Source: Rhipicephalus microplus (taxonomy: Eukaryota; Arthropoda; Arachnida; Ixodida; Ixodidae). Taken from it: a stretch of DNA of 64,000 nucleotides. The notes beneath the pieces were generated by a model. The model saw nothing but the letters and a program-made list of their open reading frames with translations, searched no databases and was not told the DNA's origin. The translations under genes were made by a program, and so were the position numbers. The stretch lies in the NCBI RefSeq assembly GCF_043290135.1, contig NC_134710.1, forward strand, positions 316,508,116 through 316,572,115, in the 5' to 3' direction. How positions within the stretch are numbered: the stretch's first letter is position 1; each line of letters starts with the position of its first letter. Positions 10,756 through 21,264 of this stretch are shown piece by piece.

Positions 10756-11244
10756 ATGGCTGGCGGCTTCAAGTGTTCTACCTTGCAGCGTCCCGTCCCC
10801 TTGTTGGGCTCGGTGGTGAGTGGCCACCATCGCCGCCGAACATTATATTTCATGTGTGGCACACTTCTCCCCCCCCCCCCCCTCCCTGATCATCGCCTGA
10901 AAAGGTGGCGCACCGAACAGGTTGTACTTTCCAAACCAAAACCATTCTTCCCCAAGTATCATGTAGTACATAACCAGAAAGAAAATAAGACAATCCGATC
11001 AATTTCACCTTTTTTTGTATCGAAACCCCTCGCGGAAGCAATTGGCCCAAGATATAATGTCACCGAGATGGGAAGCGGCGACCTTATTCTAGAGGTCCGC
11101 AACAAGCTACAGTATGATAATCTCTCAAAACTTGCAGCAGTCGGCGACGTCCCAGTATCAGTAGGCCCACATAGATCCATGAGCATAGTCCGCGGCATCA
11201 TGTCTGATGATATCTTTTTCAACTCTCAAAAAGTGACCTATTAG
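10756..11244 (+). pseudogene. LINE ORF1-like fragment
   Basis: This 162-codon frame starts at an ATG. Its first 55 residues are low-complexity and disrupted by a C-homopolymer (about 10868-10882, read as PPPP). From about residue 65 the protein reads FPKYHVVHNQKENKTIRSIS, then PFFVSKPLAEAIGPRYNV, SGDLILEVRNKLQY and GDVPVSVGPHRSM. These blocks look like the nucleic-acid-binding ORF1 (Gag-like) proteins of arthropod LINEs, with an RRM-like alternation (DLILEV, VPVSV). The frame ends shortly after GIMSDDIF, whereas intact ORF1 proteins are several hundred residues and end with zinc knuckles, so the copy is truncated at its 3' side. That is unusual, because LINE insertions normally lose their 5' end. 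A tRNA-like SINE remnant follows, so a later rearrangement is possible. The family assignment is inference. Confidence 0.55.
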
Positions 11245-11335
11245 AAAGCTGGCAAGACCAGAATGTAGTCGGCTGCAGACCCGCAAATGGCGAGATCGAA
11301 TCCCGGCCGCATAGCATGAGCTTCTTCCTTCGTGG
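11245..11335 (+). mobile_element. tRNA-like SINE head remnant
   Basis: GGCTGCAGACCCGCAAATGG followed by GAGATCGAATCCCGGCCGC reads as a plus-strand SINE head ending with a B-box-like GATCGAATCCC. The body is too diverged to follow. Confidence 0.35.
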
Positions 11336-13638
11336 GGATTTAAATACCACGGATAATTATCCTAGCTGAAAGAGGGGGCAATCACGCAGGGAGAAAACCT
11401 GTGACGAAGGCTCCGCGCAGGCTGGGGATCACCGCATCGACAGCCATTTTGGTTTTCTTGTGGCGCCCCCTATAGTCACTGAAAGTTGCGAATACTGTAG
11501 CGTTGCCTGTGTATTTTCGGAAATCGCAATGGCGGCTGAAGACCGTGAAACTGCAGCTCTCACGCCGTCCTGTCCCCCAGATCCTTACAGGCGTCTACGG
11601 ATGGTCTTGCATGCCTGCCGTATACGCATACTACTGTGCTAATGGGTGAAGATAAAACCGTAGTCACGCCCGTATGCAACTACCGAATGAAAGAGCGTGA
11701 ACAAGTCTGTGATATAGTTCTTGCGGCAGGCGACTTGTGGGGTTTTATCATTACAGCCCGTGTACACGCGTTTCATTGTGTCCGGCTGTAATGTCCGGCG
11801 GCCGAGATGAGATAGCGGCCCGCGTTGTGTGCCCACGTCTCGCCTCTTCCCGGGCGCTTTGAATGGGTTAGTGCGCCAGGAGTGTCTGCCCCTATGCGAG
11901 CACGCCGCGCCGCTCGTTGTCCGTGGGCGGATCTGCGCGGATGCACGTGGTCAGCGTGTCCCGGATAGATTCCGTCGCTCACGTTCTGCCGTCTGATGGC
12001 CGGCCTGCCTCCCTTGGTTACGTGGGCGCTGATGTGGGTGCACCGCGACCAGGCCGCGCGCACCAGGTCGGCTTGCTGGTGATTGTTGTGAAGCAACGTG
12101 AATTGGGCCACGATATGGCCCCCTACTTGATTAATCTCTTCGATGAATATGAGAGGAAGCGGTAGTGATAATGAGCGCTTTAGTGAAAGCTGCAGCCCCT
12201 TGCGCAATTGTGAAGGGCTACTACGGTGGTACGGCCATTGCGTATACTTTCGGCACATACGGTAATGTTTAGGAAGAGGAAACTGTTCTGTGAAAATTAA
12301 AATTTCCTGTCGATGCCATGGAGTTATATTCCTCGCGCTTCGGATGTAACTTCTTTTATTGTTCTTTTTTCAACTTTTGCGGAGCTGCTCGGCGCCGAGT
12401 CATGTAGTGGACACGCGATAATACACAACTTGTTGAGCTTCTTGACAACATGTATCTATAGTGCAGACTAGACCCCTCTGTTTGCAAACAGCGTGACTTC
12501 ACTGCGAGCACCCCGCTCACCCTCGGTGCAGGTGCTTGTTGGCTAGAAATTCCGCCGGCAGGATCTTGCTGCATAGCAGCGCTGCTTGTGTTGGCGTTCC
12601 TGCGATAGAATTTTTGGCGAATTGCCATTTTCCAATGTTCCAGCTTTTAAAGGGAAGGGTCACTGCCTATAGTGCATGATTCTGTTAGATTAATATGTCG
12701 TATATAATCTTCGACGATGGCAGCCATAAAAAAAAAAAAAAAATCTTAGCCTCTTCGAAAGCGAACGTTCTGGATGTTCACGGTGCTTTGGGGAGTATTT
12801 GCATGATCATGGATGTGAACGTACTCCATTTCCATAGCGACATCTGCACTGCAGTTTTCAACGAGCTATATCATTGGCGGCCGCAAGGTTTTGAGCTGAT
12901 CTTTGCGAGGTCACTGATAAGATTTTCACTCAATGCGATAAAATGTGATCGGAGATGAGCGAGAAACAAGAAACAGATTTTGCTGTGCGTTAGGCTGAGG
13001 TTAACAAATCTCCGTGAAAATTAAAGCGAAGTTTTCCTATGCGGCGTTCCTCATAACCCATTGAAAGTTTATGCGATCGTAAACCCGATAATTTAATTAT
13101 ACAGATGATCTCTTGTGCAGTCATCTGACTGCAACTGATGCTTGCATCTTGTTTTGCATACTTACTGCGCTTTTTAAACCTGATGCACAGCGTGTAATGC
13201 GCATTGTCACTTCATAAATATCGAGCCGTAAATGTACCAAGTATGTGAGAAACAAGAATCTACTCTCTTTTCATTAAGACGTACGAGGTCTTCGATAATA
13301 CATATTCGCCGTGGCGAAGCATATAGGGAGCTTCGGCTGCCAAAACATGCTAATAGCTCGTGCGCACTTATATCTTTCGGGCCGGAGATCAGGCACTCTT
13401 TTTATTTACACGCAGCGCAAACGCTGACATGTACCGACCCGCAGATGACCGCGTAAAATGCATTTTTTTAACCTCGACTAAAATGTCGAATCGTGAAATT
13501 CCATCGAGAGCCGGTTTCTGCCTTCGGCCTGCAATGAGTGCGAATGTTTTAGCGTACAAGACTCATCGTTATTCTTTTTTTTTTCTAATTGCGACAAATA
13601 CTTGCTTTCAAGGCATAATATTTTTGCGAGTATGTTTG
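11336..13638. other. No gene seen
   Basis: Overlapping frames on both strands around 11770-12260 reflect GC-rich composition. An A-run lies at about 12727-12743. Nothing else is recognisable over these 2.3 kb. Confidence 0.5.
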
Positions 13639-14215
13639 TTAAATGTGGGCAGTTAGGCCGGTGTTGTGTATCAAGTGAAGTAGTGTATTGTGGAATGTGT
13701 TGTCATGTATCCAGTGGTTGTAACTGGCTGCGTCGTTGTAGCGAAGGCCGGCTTGAAGGAGATGACGGGAGCGTTCTGGCTGCAACCCTTTACATGTCCA
13801 TATAAGGTGGTATGCATCTGCTTGCATCGCTGGAGTGGGACAATACGGACACGTATCACCAACTCGCAAATGTGACCAGTTCCATGATAATATAAGGGCC
13901 GGTGTAAAAGCCACCCCTGCCCGAAGCCTCATAAGCACAACTTCCTCCGCCCCAGTAATGTGAAGGGGGAGAGAGCAGACACACGGTGGAATGAGAGCAC
14001 GTGTTCTTGCCGGAGAACATTTTTACGGGTATGGAGTAAGTTAAGGGGCTGAGATGGAAGAGAATGGCTGGAAGGTCCATGTTTGGAGGGCAGGGTGCCT
14101 GCTGGTCAGAAGCACTCTTGTGTGGGTTCGCAGCATGGCCTTGAATCCAACGTTCTTTTACGCAAGTAGCTGTATTATGGTTTAGCTTATGAATCGCCTC
14201 GCAGATCTCCATCAC
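13639..14215 (-). pseudogene. LINE ORF2 C-terminus: RNase H end and zinc knuckle
   Basis: Two overlapping frames make up this part. The upstream one (13856-14215) contains EAIHKLN and KERWIQGHAANPHKSASDQQ, matching the last RNase H motif in which a W.(P/Q)GH...N..AD pattern is expected. The downstream one (13639-13938) contains CPYCPTPAMQADAYHLIWTC, a C-x2-C...H...C knuckle typical of LINE ORF2 tails and thought to bind RNA during target-primed reverse transcription. A frameshift near 13900 separates them. Confidence 0.7.
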
Positions 14216-14247
14216 CTTGTGTACTTTCTTAAGCTCCTTAATAGCTC

Positions 14248-15021
14248 CTAAGGAATCAGTGTATACGTCAATCTGCTTAATTGTATACGCAGCTTAGAGG
14301 TGGCATCCTGGATTTCGTTACGTATGGCTTGATGTTCAATCACAAGAGGAGTGGCTTCCGTAGATAGGTAACGCTGGTGGCCACTAACAAAATTATGCGT
14401 AGTACTCAGGAATGATGTCCTTCCACCGTCTTGTAGGATAGCAGCACCTGTATATAGTTTGCAGGTATTAGCGCAAGGGGCCTCGATGATGGAGCGTTTG
14501 TCAATTGTAGATGATGTATCGGAGCGCCGTAACTTTGTTGTTTTATTAGATGTGATGGTGGTGAATTCCCAGGGAGGCATAGCCTTGGGCTGGTTGTCAA
14601 TGCGAAAGCCACGTTGAAAGTGAGCATACAACGCAGCAACAACCGGTACAGGTTGCCTTTTGATTTCACGAGCTTTTTCTATTTGCGAAATAAGCTCTGC
14701 GGTTGTGTTAAGCTGGGCGTGCTCCTGTAAAGTTGGTATGGGAGTGGTGCGAGGTAACGCTGTTATTGTGCGCATAGCATCGCGGTTAATAATCTCTAAC
14801 TGTGCCAAAGTTAATCGTTGAAATTGCTCCTGGTATAGAATTCTTGGCTGCAGAACTGTGCGGACGAGCTGCCGAGCTACATGTGTACGAGCTCCAGCTG
14901 CTTTCGATGCAATGCGGCGAATCAGATGAAGTGTTTTCGTGGAACTCTGTCTGACTTTGCGAAGCCAGTGTACTCCACTGCCGGACTGATGAATATGAAG
15001 ACCTAGTATGCGAACCTGCAA
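14248..15021 (-). pseudogene. LINE ORF2: RT thumb and start of RNase H
   Basis: This 257-codon frame contains WLRKVRQSSTKTLHLIRRI, RILYQEQFQRLTLAQLEIIN, RDAMRTITALPRTTPIP and LYTGAAILQDGGRTSF. The first three are typical of the region after the RT palm in LINE ORF2 proteins. The last corresponds to the first RNase H strand, where a catalytic aspartate is normally found (Y-T-D-A/G); here it reads TG, so the key residue is missing and RNase H would be inactive. Neighbouring pieces on both sides are in other frames. Confidence 0.7.
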
Positions 15022-15154
15022 ACCTCAGGAATAGTCACTGCACCTAGTGTAAATGTAAAGGGGCACTTCTTGATTTTTTTTCGCGTCCTGCCTTGTTAGC
15101 CACCTGAACATAGCTTGATTTTTGGGTGGACATGTCTAACCCTGCGTTCCGATT

Positions 15155-15385
15155 TTAGTTCTTAAGGACATCAAGGGCTTTCTGAAGCTGTTGAACTTGT
15201 CTTGAGACGTCTTTATGCACAGACCATAAAGTCACATCATCAGCGTATATCAGAAACCTCACGTCTGGAATTCGGTGTATTTGCCACGCTAGAGGTAATA
15301 GAGCAATGTTGAACAGGAGAGGAGCCAAAAACGGATCCTTGCGGAACACCTCTGTTGGACATGAGGCTACCTTTAGGCTTTCCAT
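15155..15385 (-). pseudogene. LINE reverse transcriptase palm with YADD
   Basis: The frame contains PFLAPLLFNIALLPLA, RT motif B in the usual (Q)G(S/D)xLSPLLFN form with the start degraded, followed by VRFLIYADDVTLW. The YADD tetrad (15236-15247) carries the two catalytic aspartates of reverse transcriptase motif C. The catalytic core looks intact, but frameshifts on both sides break the protein. Confidence 0.85.
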
Positions 15386-15422
15386 CTATTCTTATCGCAA
15401 ATGTGCGGCTGTGAATAAAATA

Positions 15423-15961
15423 TTAAACAAATCTTCCTACCCGCAGTGGAAATCCGAGCTCGATGAGGTTGGATAAAATGACGTCACGGTTTATGTTGTC
15501 GTAAGCTTTCGTTACGTCCGTTGCTACTACAGTGCGTACTACACTACAGCGGACAGTGCGTACTGCGTGGCTGTGTGGAGAAACTTGTAAAATGTCATCT
15601 GACAAGATAGAAAGACAGTCTTCAGTCCCCAAATAAAAACGGAACCCGAGTTGAGCCGGATGGTACTTATTGTGGCGTTCAAGCCACCAGGAAACACGTG
15701 TGGTCAGCATCTTTTTAAGCAAGCTTGCAGACAGTAGCAGTCAATGAAATTGGGCGTAACATTGCAGGTTATTTGGAGACTTTCCGGGTTTGGGAATCGG
15801 GACGACAACTGAGTGTTTCCAATCAGATGGGACGTGCTTAGTCTCCCATACTTTATTAATAGCCTATAGAAGTGCATCGAGAGCTTCACCTTCCATGTTC
15901 TTGAAAAGTTCGTAAGGAATACCGTCGGGACCAGGTGTTGTTCCTTAGGGAGAAGTTTCAA
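15423..15961 (-). pseudogene. LINE reverse transcriptase fingers and motif A
   Basis: The frame at 15423-15722 holds HPAQLGFRFYLGTEDCL and RTVVATDVTKAYDNINRDV. The second is RT motif A, with the catalytic aspartate in VATDVTKAYDN. A short internal duplication (AVRTVRCSVVRTV) sits just before it. The frame at 15704-15961 holds WKVKLSMHFYRLLIKYG and an NTQLSSRFPNPESLQ segment, the diverged fingers region that normally reads IPKPGK followed by NYRPISL. Stops and frameshifts separate the pieces. Confidence 0.75.
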
Positions 15962-16259
15962 TCGCCGCTATTAGTTCGGCCATGCCGAAAGGACTGGATA
16001 TATGGCCGAAAGGACTGGATATATGGCCGAAAGGACTGGATATATCGGATTTGGCACTTGGGTCAAGCTCGTCGATTTCGGGGCAGGTTATGGAAGATGC
16101 GCTATCATACTTCGGGAAAAATGTTCTTACAGCCTGCTCTGCAAATTCTTGTGGCGTACTTTGCATCGATAACCTAACGCTCGCTGCAGGGTCGTTGTTC
16201 ACGCGGCACATACTCACACACAATATTCTCAGTTTCACCGCCCGCAAAAGGTAAAGCAA
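15945..16259 (-). pseudogene. LINE ORF2 segment upstream of RT
   Basis: The frame ends in PFGMAELIAAIETSP, matching the (P)FT..EL..A(I/L) motif that begins the RT fingers in many LINEs. It carries the in-frame triplication described at 15984-16046. Confidence 0.6.
15984..16046 (-). repeat. Three tandem 21-bp units inside the LINE frame
   Basis: GCCGAAAGGACTGGATATAT is repeated three times with an exact 21-bp period (starts 15984, 16005, 16026). On the minus strand this adds the seven residues SSPFGHI in frame. The period is a multiple of three, so the expansion did not itself break the frame. Confidence 0.9.
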
Positions 16260-16524
16260 TATTGTCGATGCCTTTCAGCGCACACTAGATGCCGCAATAA
16301 ACACTGCACAATTTCGAAGACGATGCCGCTGTTCGTCGCACAAGTCGCCACTTGTGTTCACTTCTCCAAGATAAACAGCCAGCCAGCGAAGTATTTGGAC
16401 ACGCAGTTTGCCGCACACATATATGCACCTAGATGTTCCCTGGCACATACCACATTTAATCTTGCCACATCAAGCTGAAGTTGATGCTTTTAAACAAAGA
16501 AAAAAATCACAGCATATCCACGGA

Positions 16525-16748
16525 GTGACTCATGATGATAGGAGTGAAGCGTCCGTCTGTCCGTCCGTCTGTCCGTCCGGCATCTAGGGGGCGCTCCAAG
16601 TACCGCCATGTCGCATCTTTTCCTCATTTATTCATCATATACAAGTATCGCCATCCAGCGGACATTCTAAGGACTAAACGAGAGGTGGCTACTACGACCA
16701 CCACACGGGACATTCGACCCACGGCGTAAGGAGCTTCGCCCTTGAAAC
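16525..16748 (+). mobile_element. MITE-like element, copy C (diverged or partial)
   Basis: It ends in GTAAGGAGCTTCGCCCTTGA, like copies A and B, and contains CAAGTATCGCCATCCAGCG and GGACTAAACGAGAGGTGGC, which match their 60-bp unit. Near the start are four GTCCGTCTGTCCGTCC-type tandem octamers (16549-16579) not seen in the other copies. It is shorter, with only one to one-and-a-half internal units. Confidence 0.6.
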
Positions 16749-18445
16749 ATTTCCCAAGCACCGCGTGACCACACCACGCCGAGGCACCAGCGGGTTTGTT
16801 TTAAAAACCGCCGCCTTTCAGGTGCGCCGGTGACGCCACGCTGTGACGTATTCCAGTAGAGGTGTATTTTCTTCCATTTGTTTTCTTTTGCTTTAATCTG
16901 TTGTATTGTGAGGCATGACACATGAGGTTTGTCGAGTTCTCGTGAGGTCGGCGGGTCTGACAAAAAACATCCAAATTTCAGGAAAGTCAGTTTAACACGT
17001 AAAAACATTGCAGAATTATACACTGTATCCCCTGAGCCGCATGGGTTAGGCGAACGTAGTGATGTTAGGCGAACCGGTGCTCTTTTCAGAGACCGTAGCA
17101 CGCGCAGTAAGTGCTGGAGACGTGGAGTTCAATATGTATAAGAATCAAGCGCTTAGTAACATCAGGCCATAGTGAGCGACTGATTGGCCTAAGTAAGGCC
17201 AGGCTCAGGTGAAGTAAATCTGTGGTCAGACACAGCTTTAGAAATACGCGGCATTTCCTCCTCAAAAGGCGGATGCACACAAGCGTGCACTCATGGTCGT
17301 TCACTGCAGACTGACGTCATGACCTGAACGGCCGGGGACCCCGCCTTCGGAAAACATTGCTGATTTCATGGCGCGGAATTATTTTGTTAGTCCCGAAAGG
17401 CGATCGGCTGCCGCGCTTCAGTTGCCCGGACGGGGTCTCTCCGGACTTCCTCAGTTGTATTCGACTAGGTTCATATAATGAGGCCTATAACATGTTATAT
17501 GATGGCTGATTATATGAGATTACGGCTATGTGACGGTTGGTAACCAGGTTATAGGTTGATAAGATGGTCGTACATACGCAAAGACGCACTTCCAGAAAGC
17601 TATCATGCCTATGACTACTAAGTTGGACGTTAGCGCACAAGGCGCACATATGGCAGCCTACCTCATCGAAATACACCATCATATATGCCATCGGCAGCAC
17701 TACAGGGTTGCGACATTGATTCCCCCGCGAGAAAGACGTCCTTTGCCCTTCCATGCCGTTGACGGCAGTTTAGGAAAGCCCAGCGAGGGACACGTGTGAG
17801 CAGCCGTTGCTTATATGAGGCTGAGAAAAGTGCCTGACGAAGGTGAGCGTCTGGCATTCAACGGAGGCCCGGCTTCCCGGTGTCCGTGAAAGTGCAAATG
17901 GAGAGTTTGAAACTCCCACGAAGCACGTCGCCGTGGGAAGTGGTTATGCATAACTTCTAGGTAGGTGGAGAAAAGCATCGACGAAGGTTGTAGCAAGGAA
18001 AGCTCCACGTTTACGATCGATGATTGGGATGCTGCATTGAATAAATGTTGCAGTTAATTCATGTAGTAGATTGCTCGGTGCTGGGCGATATGTCGAATAT
18101 GTGGCCAGGCAGTCGCAACGAGTTCCGCAGGTTCGCATTGCGTGGACATTGATTTACTTGAGGATATATAGGGAAGGGAAAGCCGTAGGAACGGCGAATT
18201 CCGGGTTCCACCGTTTGCTGACTCCATCATTGAGGGACCGAGCCACGTGTCTGCTCAGAGAGAATCGGATGCCTCTGAAGAACCCGCTCGCGGGCAAGTT
18301 GCTACGTTTATGAAACAGCTAGAATAAGGGAAGAAAGGAACAAATAAACTGCTTGAGTAGGTGCCGTTGATGTGTTCTTTTCTTGTCTCAGTTTTGGTTT
18401 GCGCAGCACGTACTTTGTTCAAGAGTGGTGCTGCCTTTATTTTTT
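16749..18445. other. No gene seen
   Basis: Several unrelated short frames on both strands. No repeat family or motif was identified over these 1.7 kb. Confidence 0.5.
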
Positions 18446-18460
18446 TTTCTCGAGCCATGA

Positions 18461-18642
18461 TGATATGATGTGTGGGGTTTAACGTCCCAAAACCACTATA
18501 TGATTATGAGAGACGCCGTAGTGGAGGGCTCCGGAAATTTCGACCACCTGGGGTTCTTTAACGTGTACCCAAATCTGAGCACACGGGCCTACAACATTTC
18601 CGCCTCCATCGGAAATGCAGCCGCCGCAGCCGGTATCCGAAG
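18461..18642 (-). mobile_element. SINE with perfect 15-bp target duplication
   Basis: The left end is the tail side (GATATGATGTGTGGGGTTT) and the right end stops within the B box (GCCGGTATCCGAAG), so the tRNA head is mostly missing. TTTCTCGAGCCATGA occurs at 18446-18460 and again at 18643-18657, a perfect duplication. Confidence 0.9.
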
Positions 18643-18817
18643 TTTCTCGAGCCATGACAGGGTAATGAAGTGGGAGACGCAGTTTTCTGTAAAAACGTAT
18701 ATATTTAATAAACATACGACTTTTTGATATGCTTTAGCAGCGTGACGAGAATATGTTGAATCGCGGAACTGGATCGCGGAAGAGTTTCTGCACCGTCTAA
18801 AACCCTGTCTTTGGTTA

Positions 18818-18948
18818 TTTATTGATTGATTTGTGGGGTTTAACGTCCCAAAACCACTATTTGATTATGAGAGACGCCGTAGTGGAGGGCTCCGGAAATT
18901 TTGACCGCCTGGGGTTCTTTAACGTGCACCCAAATCTGAGTACACGGG
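18818..18948 (-). mobile_element. Short 5'-truncated SINE with 14-bp target duplication
   Basis: Only the 3' half is present, from the ATTGATTGATT tail to GAGTACACGGG. CCTGTCTTTGGTTA flanks it at 18804-18817 and 18949-18962. It lies about 180 bases from the previous copy in the same orientation. Confidence 0.9.
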
Positions 18949-18962
18949 CCTGTCTTTGGTTA

Positions 18963-19185
18963 GGATGATGTGTTCCGGGGAAGTACTTGGCTATACTCGT
19001 TTTCGGTGTTTCTGAACACGAGGTAGGTGACAACTTTGTTTGAAGGTAATGAGCGTAACTTAAACACCATTACGAAGTTCTTCTGTGGTAAGCTTGTCAC
19101 TGAAAACCAATGATTGTATATTGTCGGAAAATGCGTCATGTCCTGTCAACCGGCATTTATAAAACCACTATGACGCAAGGCGCGT
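18963..19185. other. No gene seen
   Basis: Nothing recognised between the SINE and the next repeat. Confidence 0.5.
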
Positions 19186-19440
19186 AATTGCTCCACCAGG
19201 CGATCACTCTACCGATTGGGCTACCACACAAGGCGTGAATACATAATTCAAAGGTACTGGGTTCGGATCCCACCTCTGGAAATATTGGTTTTCCGTCCTC
19301 TTCATTTCAATTTGTGTCATTATTACTATACTATAGTGAAAGGCAACAACTAAGGACCGATCTGTTTCACTGGCCTAATTTTCTATTGCATTCATTTGGT
19401 TGTTTCTAACGAGGAAACGAGCCGCTCGCAAAGATTCCGC
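19186..19440 (+). mobile_element. tRNA-like repeat, family 2, copy 1
   Basis: CATAATTCAAAGGTACTGGG then TTCGGATCCCACC gives a B-box-like core. It is followed by ATTTCAATTTGTGTCATTATT, GGCAACAACTAAGGACC, GGCCTAATTTTCTATTG and TTTCTAACGAGGAAACGAGCC. The same blocks in the same order appear at 21265-21470, so this is a dispersed repeat of at least 200 bp distinct from the main SINE. A TACCGATTGGGCTACC block upstream may be the other arm of the tRNA-like head. Confidence 0.55.
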
Positions 19441-19629
19441 TTTCGTTGGTTTATAGCGACCGTCTCACCTCAGCGCACTGAACGCCTTAGGTTAGCATGT
19501 GAGGGTTTATGAAGGCGGAACCTTCAAGATGCCGATCATCAAACGCAATGACTACCCGCCGTCCCGCGTCGGCGTCAACACGAATTATGCAAAAAAAATT
19601 ATCCCGTGAGGGTTTGCTATGTCACAGAT

Positions 19630-19690
19630 CGCCAAAACTCGTGACGTCACATAACCTGACGTCACATGTTGACGTCACCACATGACATCC
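19630..19690. promoter_or_regulatory. Cluster of three CRE-like TGACGTCAC sites
   Basis: TGACGTCAC occurs at 19642-19650, 19657-19665 and 19670-19678, within 40 bases. TGACGTCA is the cAMP-response-element/ATF palindrome. A similar cluster is at 23628-23690, so this may be a shared repeat rather than a regulatory array. Confidence 0.35.
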
Positions 19691-19734
19691 TGGCTTGTGG
19701 GCCGATAACGGAGGCAGTGCAAAACCACGTTAGG

Positions 19735-19972
19735 TTGATTGATTGATATGTGTGGTTTAACGTCCCAAAACCACCATATGATTATGAGAGATTAGTGGAG
19801 GGGTCCGGAAATTTAGACCACCTGGGGTTCTTTAACGTTCACCCGAATCTGAGCATTCGGGCGTGCAGCGTTTCCGCCTCCATCGGAAATGAAGCCGCCG
19901 CAGCCGGGATTCGATTTCACGACCTGCGGGACAGCAGCCGAGTACCTTAGCCACTAGACCAACGCGGTAAAG
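19735..19972 (-). mobile_element. SINE, near full length, with target duplication
   Basis: The tail TTGATTGATTGATATG is on the left and the tRNA head (CCTTAGCCACTAGACCAACG) on the right. CACGTTAGG flanks it at 19726-19734 and 19973-19981. A small deletion removes GACGCCGT in the body. Confidence 0.85.
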
Positions 19973-19994
19973 CACGTTAGGTGCAGAAAGCTTT

Positions 19995-20189
19995 CAGAGG
20001 CCGCTGACCCGAAAGTCGTGGTTTCGAACCCGGCTGCAGCGATCACACTTCAACGGAAGCGAAATGGTTGAGGCGCGTGTGCAGGGTCAGTGCACGTTAG
20101 AGAACACCAGATGGTCGAAATTTGCAGAGCCCTCCACTACGGCGTCTCTCATAATCATATTGTGGTCTTGGGACGTTACACCCCATGTA
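19995..20189 (+). mobile_element. Diverged SINE relative, sense plus
   Basis: The head carries GTGGTTTCGAACCCGGCTGC, a strong B box. The body continues with GTGCACGTTAGAGAACACC, GGTCGAAATTTGCAGAGCCC, CTACGGCGTCTCTCATAATC and GGGACGTTACACCCCATG. The middle (TTCAACGGAAGCGAAATGG) differs from the main family, so it may be a sister subfamily. The next element starts immediately at its tail. Confidence 0.7.
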
Positions 20190-20896
20190 TTAGACAGTTA
20201 TAGTTTACCGTTAGCGGGATAGCGGGTGTTAAGGGAATAGCGTTACCATGCCGCAAACGTTCGTCGCGGACAACGCTTTATAGTTTACAGGGATAGCGTT
20301 TACGTAATTTACGTGTCCCAACTGGAACGGTGGCGCCTCCTATCGAAGGGTGAACAAGTCGAAGAACAGTGAAAAGGAAAAAAAAAAAAAAAAACTAAAA
20401 TGTTTGCCTGTGTCACCGCGCGAGGCAATGTTGCAAGTTTTTTTTTTTTTTTGGTAATAATTGAAGTAAATAAATATGAACCAAGCACCAAAGGCGACAA
20501 CATTTGTGTTGCCGATTTGTTTACATCGATCTTTTAGTTAGGCCTAGAGACGTTCGAAATTGGAACTTATATAAAAAACTACGCTAACTTATCCGTAATA
20601 CTCGGTCATCGAAGCTAAGTGAAGGCAAGCCAAACCATTTTAAACAGTAATTTGCTGCGAACGAAGTGTATCTTTCAAGAACTTCGCCAAAATCGCTTCG
20701 AAGGGGGAGTCTGAAATCGCCTCCATGTTTTACGCACACTACGTAAACCACGCTAACACGGTAACGCTGTTTCTAAAAAATGGTGTGCGTACAGTGAGGA
20801 GTGCGGGTCACGTACGTTACTGTGCATGCGCACTTAGATCCCACTATTCCGGTAAGCCCGCTATCCCGCTTAGTCTGGTAAACTATAACTGTCTAA
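20190..20896. mobile_element. 707-bp inverted-repeat element flanked by TA
   Basis: The left end TTAGACAGTTATAGTTTACC is exactly complementary to the right end GGTAAACTATAACTGTCTAA (20877-20896). The arms continue inward with a diverged AGCGGGATAGCGGG block on each side. TA lies just outside both ends, as expected for a Tc1/mariner-type target duplication. Internal DNA contains A- and T-runs (20378-20395, 20439-20452), further copies of the GGGATAGCG motif and TGCATGCGCA near the right end. There is no transposase frame. I call it a MITE; the superfamily is inferred from the TA flank only. Confidence 0.7.
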
Positions 20897-21078
20897 TATA
20901 AAGCTTTTAGAAGGTTCCGGGGTAGGATCGGCACATCGACTGAGAAGAAAACAAAATGGCTTCGCTCGTCTTCGAGTCGTCTTACGTGAACACGTTATGG
21001 ACCCTATGAGTTTTTGGGCCTGTTGTAAAGATCACGCGCTGCGTGACGCCCTCTTGCAAAAAGAGTGTTCCACACTGG

Positions 21079-21163
21079 TGGTCAAAATTTCTCCGGGGCC
21101 TTACACTACGGCGTCCCCTATAATCATATCGGGGTTTTCGGACATGACGCCCCCCCCCCCCCC
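21079..21163 (+). mobile_element. Degenerate SINE fragment ending in a C-run
   Basis: GGTCAAAATTTCTCCGGGGC, CACTACGGCGTCCCCTATAA and TCATATCGGGGTTTTCGGAC follow the 3' half of the SINE. The usual TTAAACCCC end is replaced by a C homopolymer (about 21149-21165). Confidence 0.6.
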
Positions 21164-21264
21164 CCACCCCAATTAACACTCGCCGTCTTGGCTACAGAAA
21201 TACCCATCGATGTGGACGAGGAAGCACCTTCGGTCGTAACTATATTAGTAGAGCATGCATCGGA

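Larger units (their letters stand above)
13639..16480 (-). mobile_element. Decayed non-LTR retrotransposon (LINE) with RT and RNase H
   Basis: Consecutive minus-strand frames give, from right to left, a region upstream of the polymerase, the RT fingers/palm with the YADD site, the thumb, an RNase H-like region and a C-terminal CCHC-type knuckle. The order is that of one LINE ORF2 of an RNase H-bearing clade (I, R1 or LOA type). Several frameshifts and stops break it, so it is inactive. The endonuclease domain and ORF1 are not recognised; the right boundary near 16480 and left boundary near 13639 are approximate. Individual pieces are listed separately. Confidence 0.8.
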
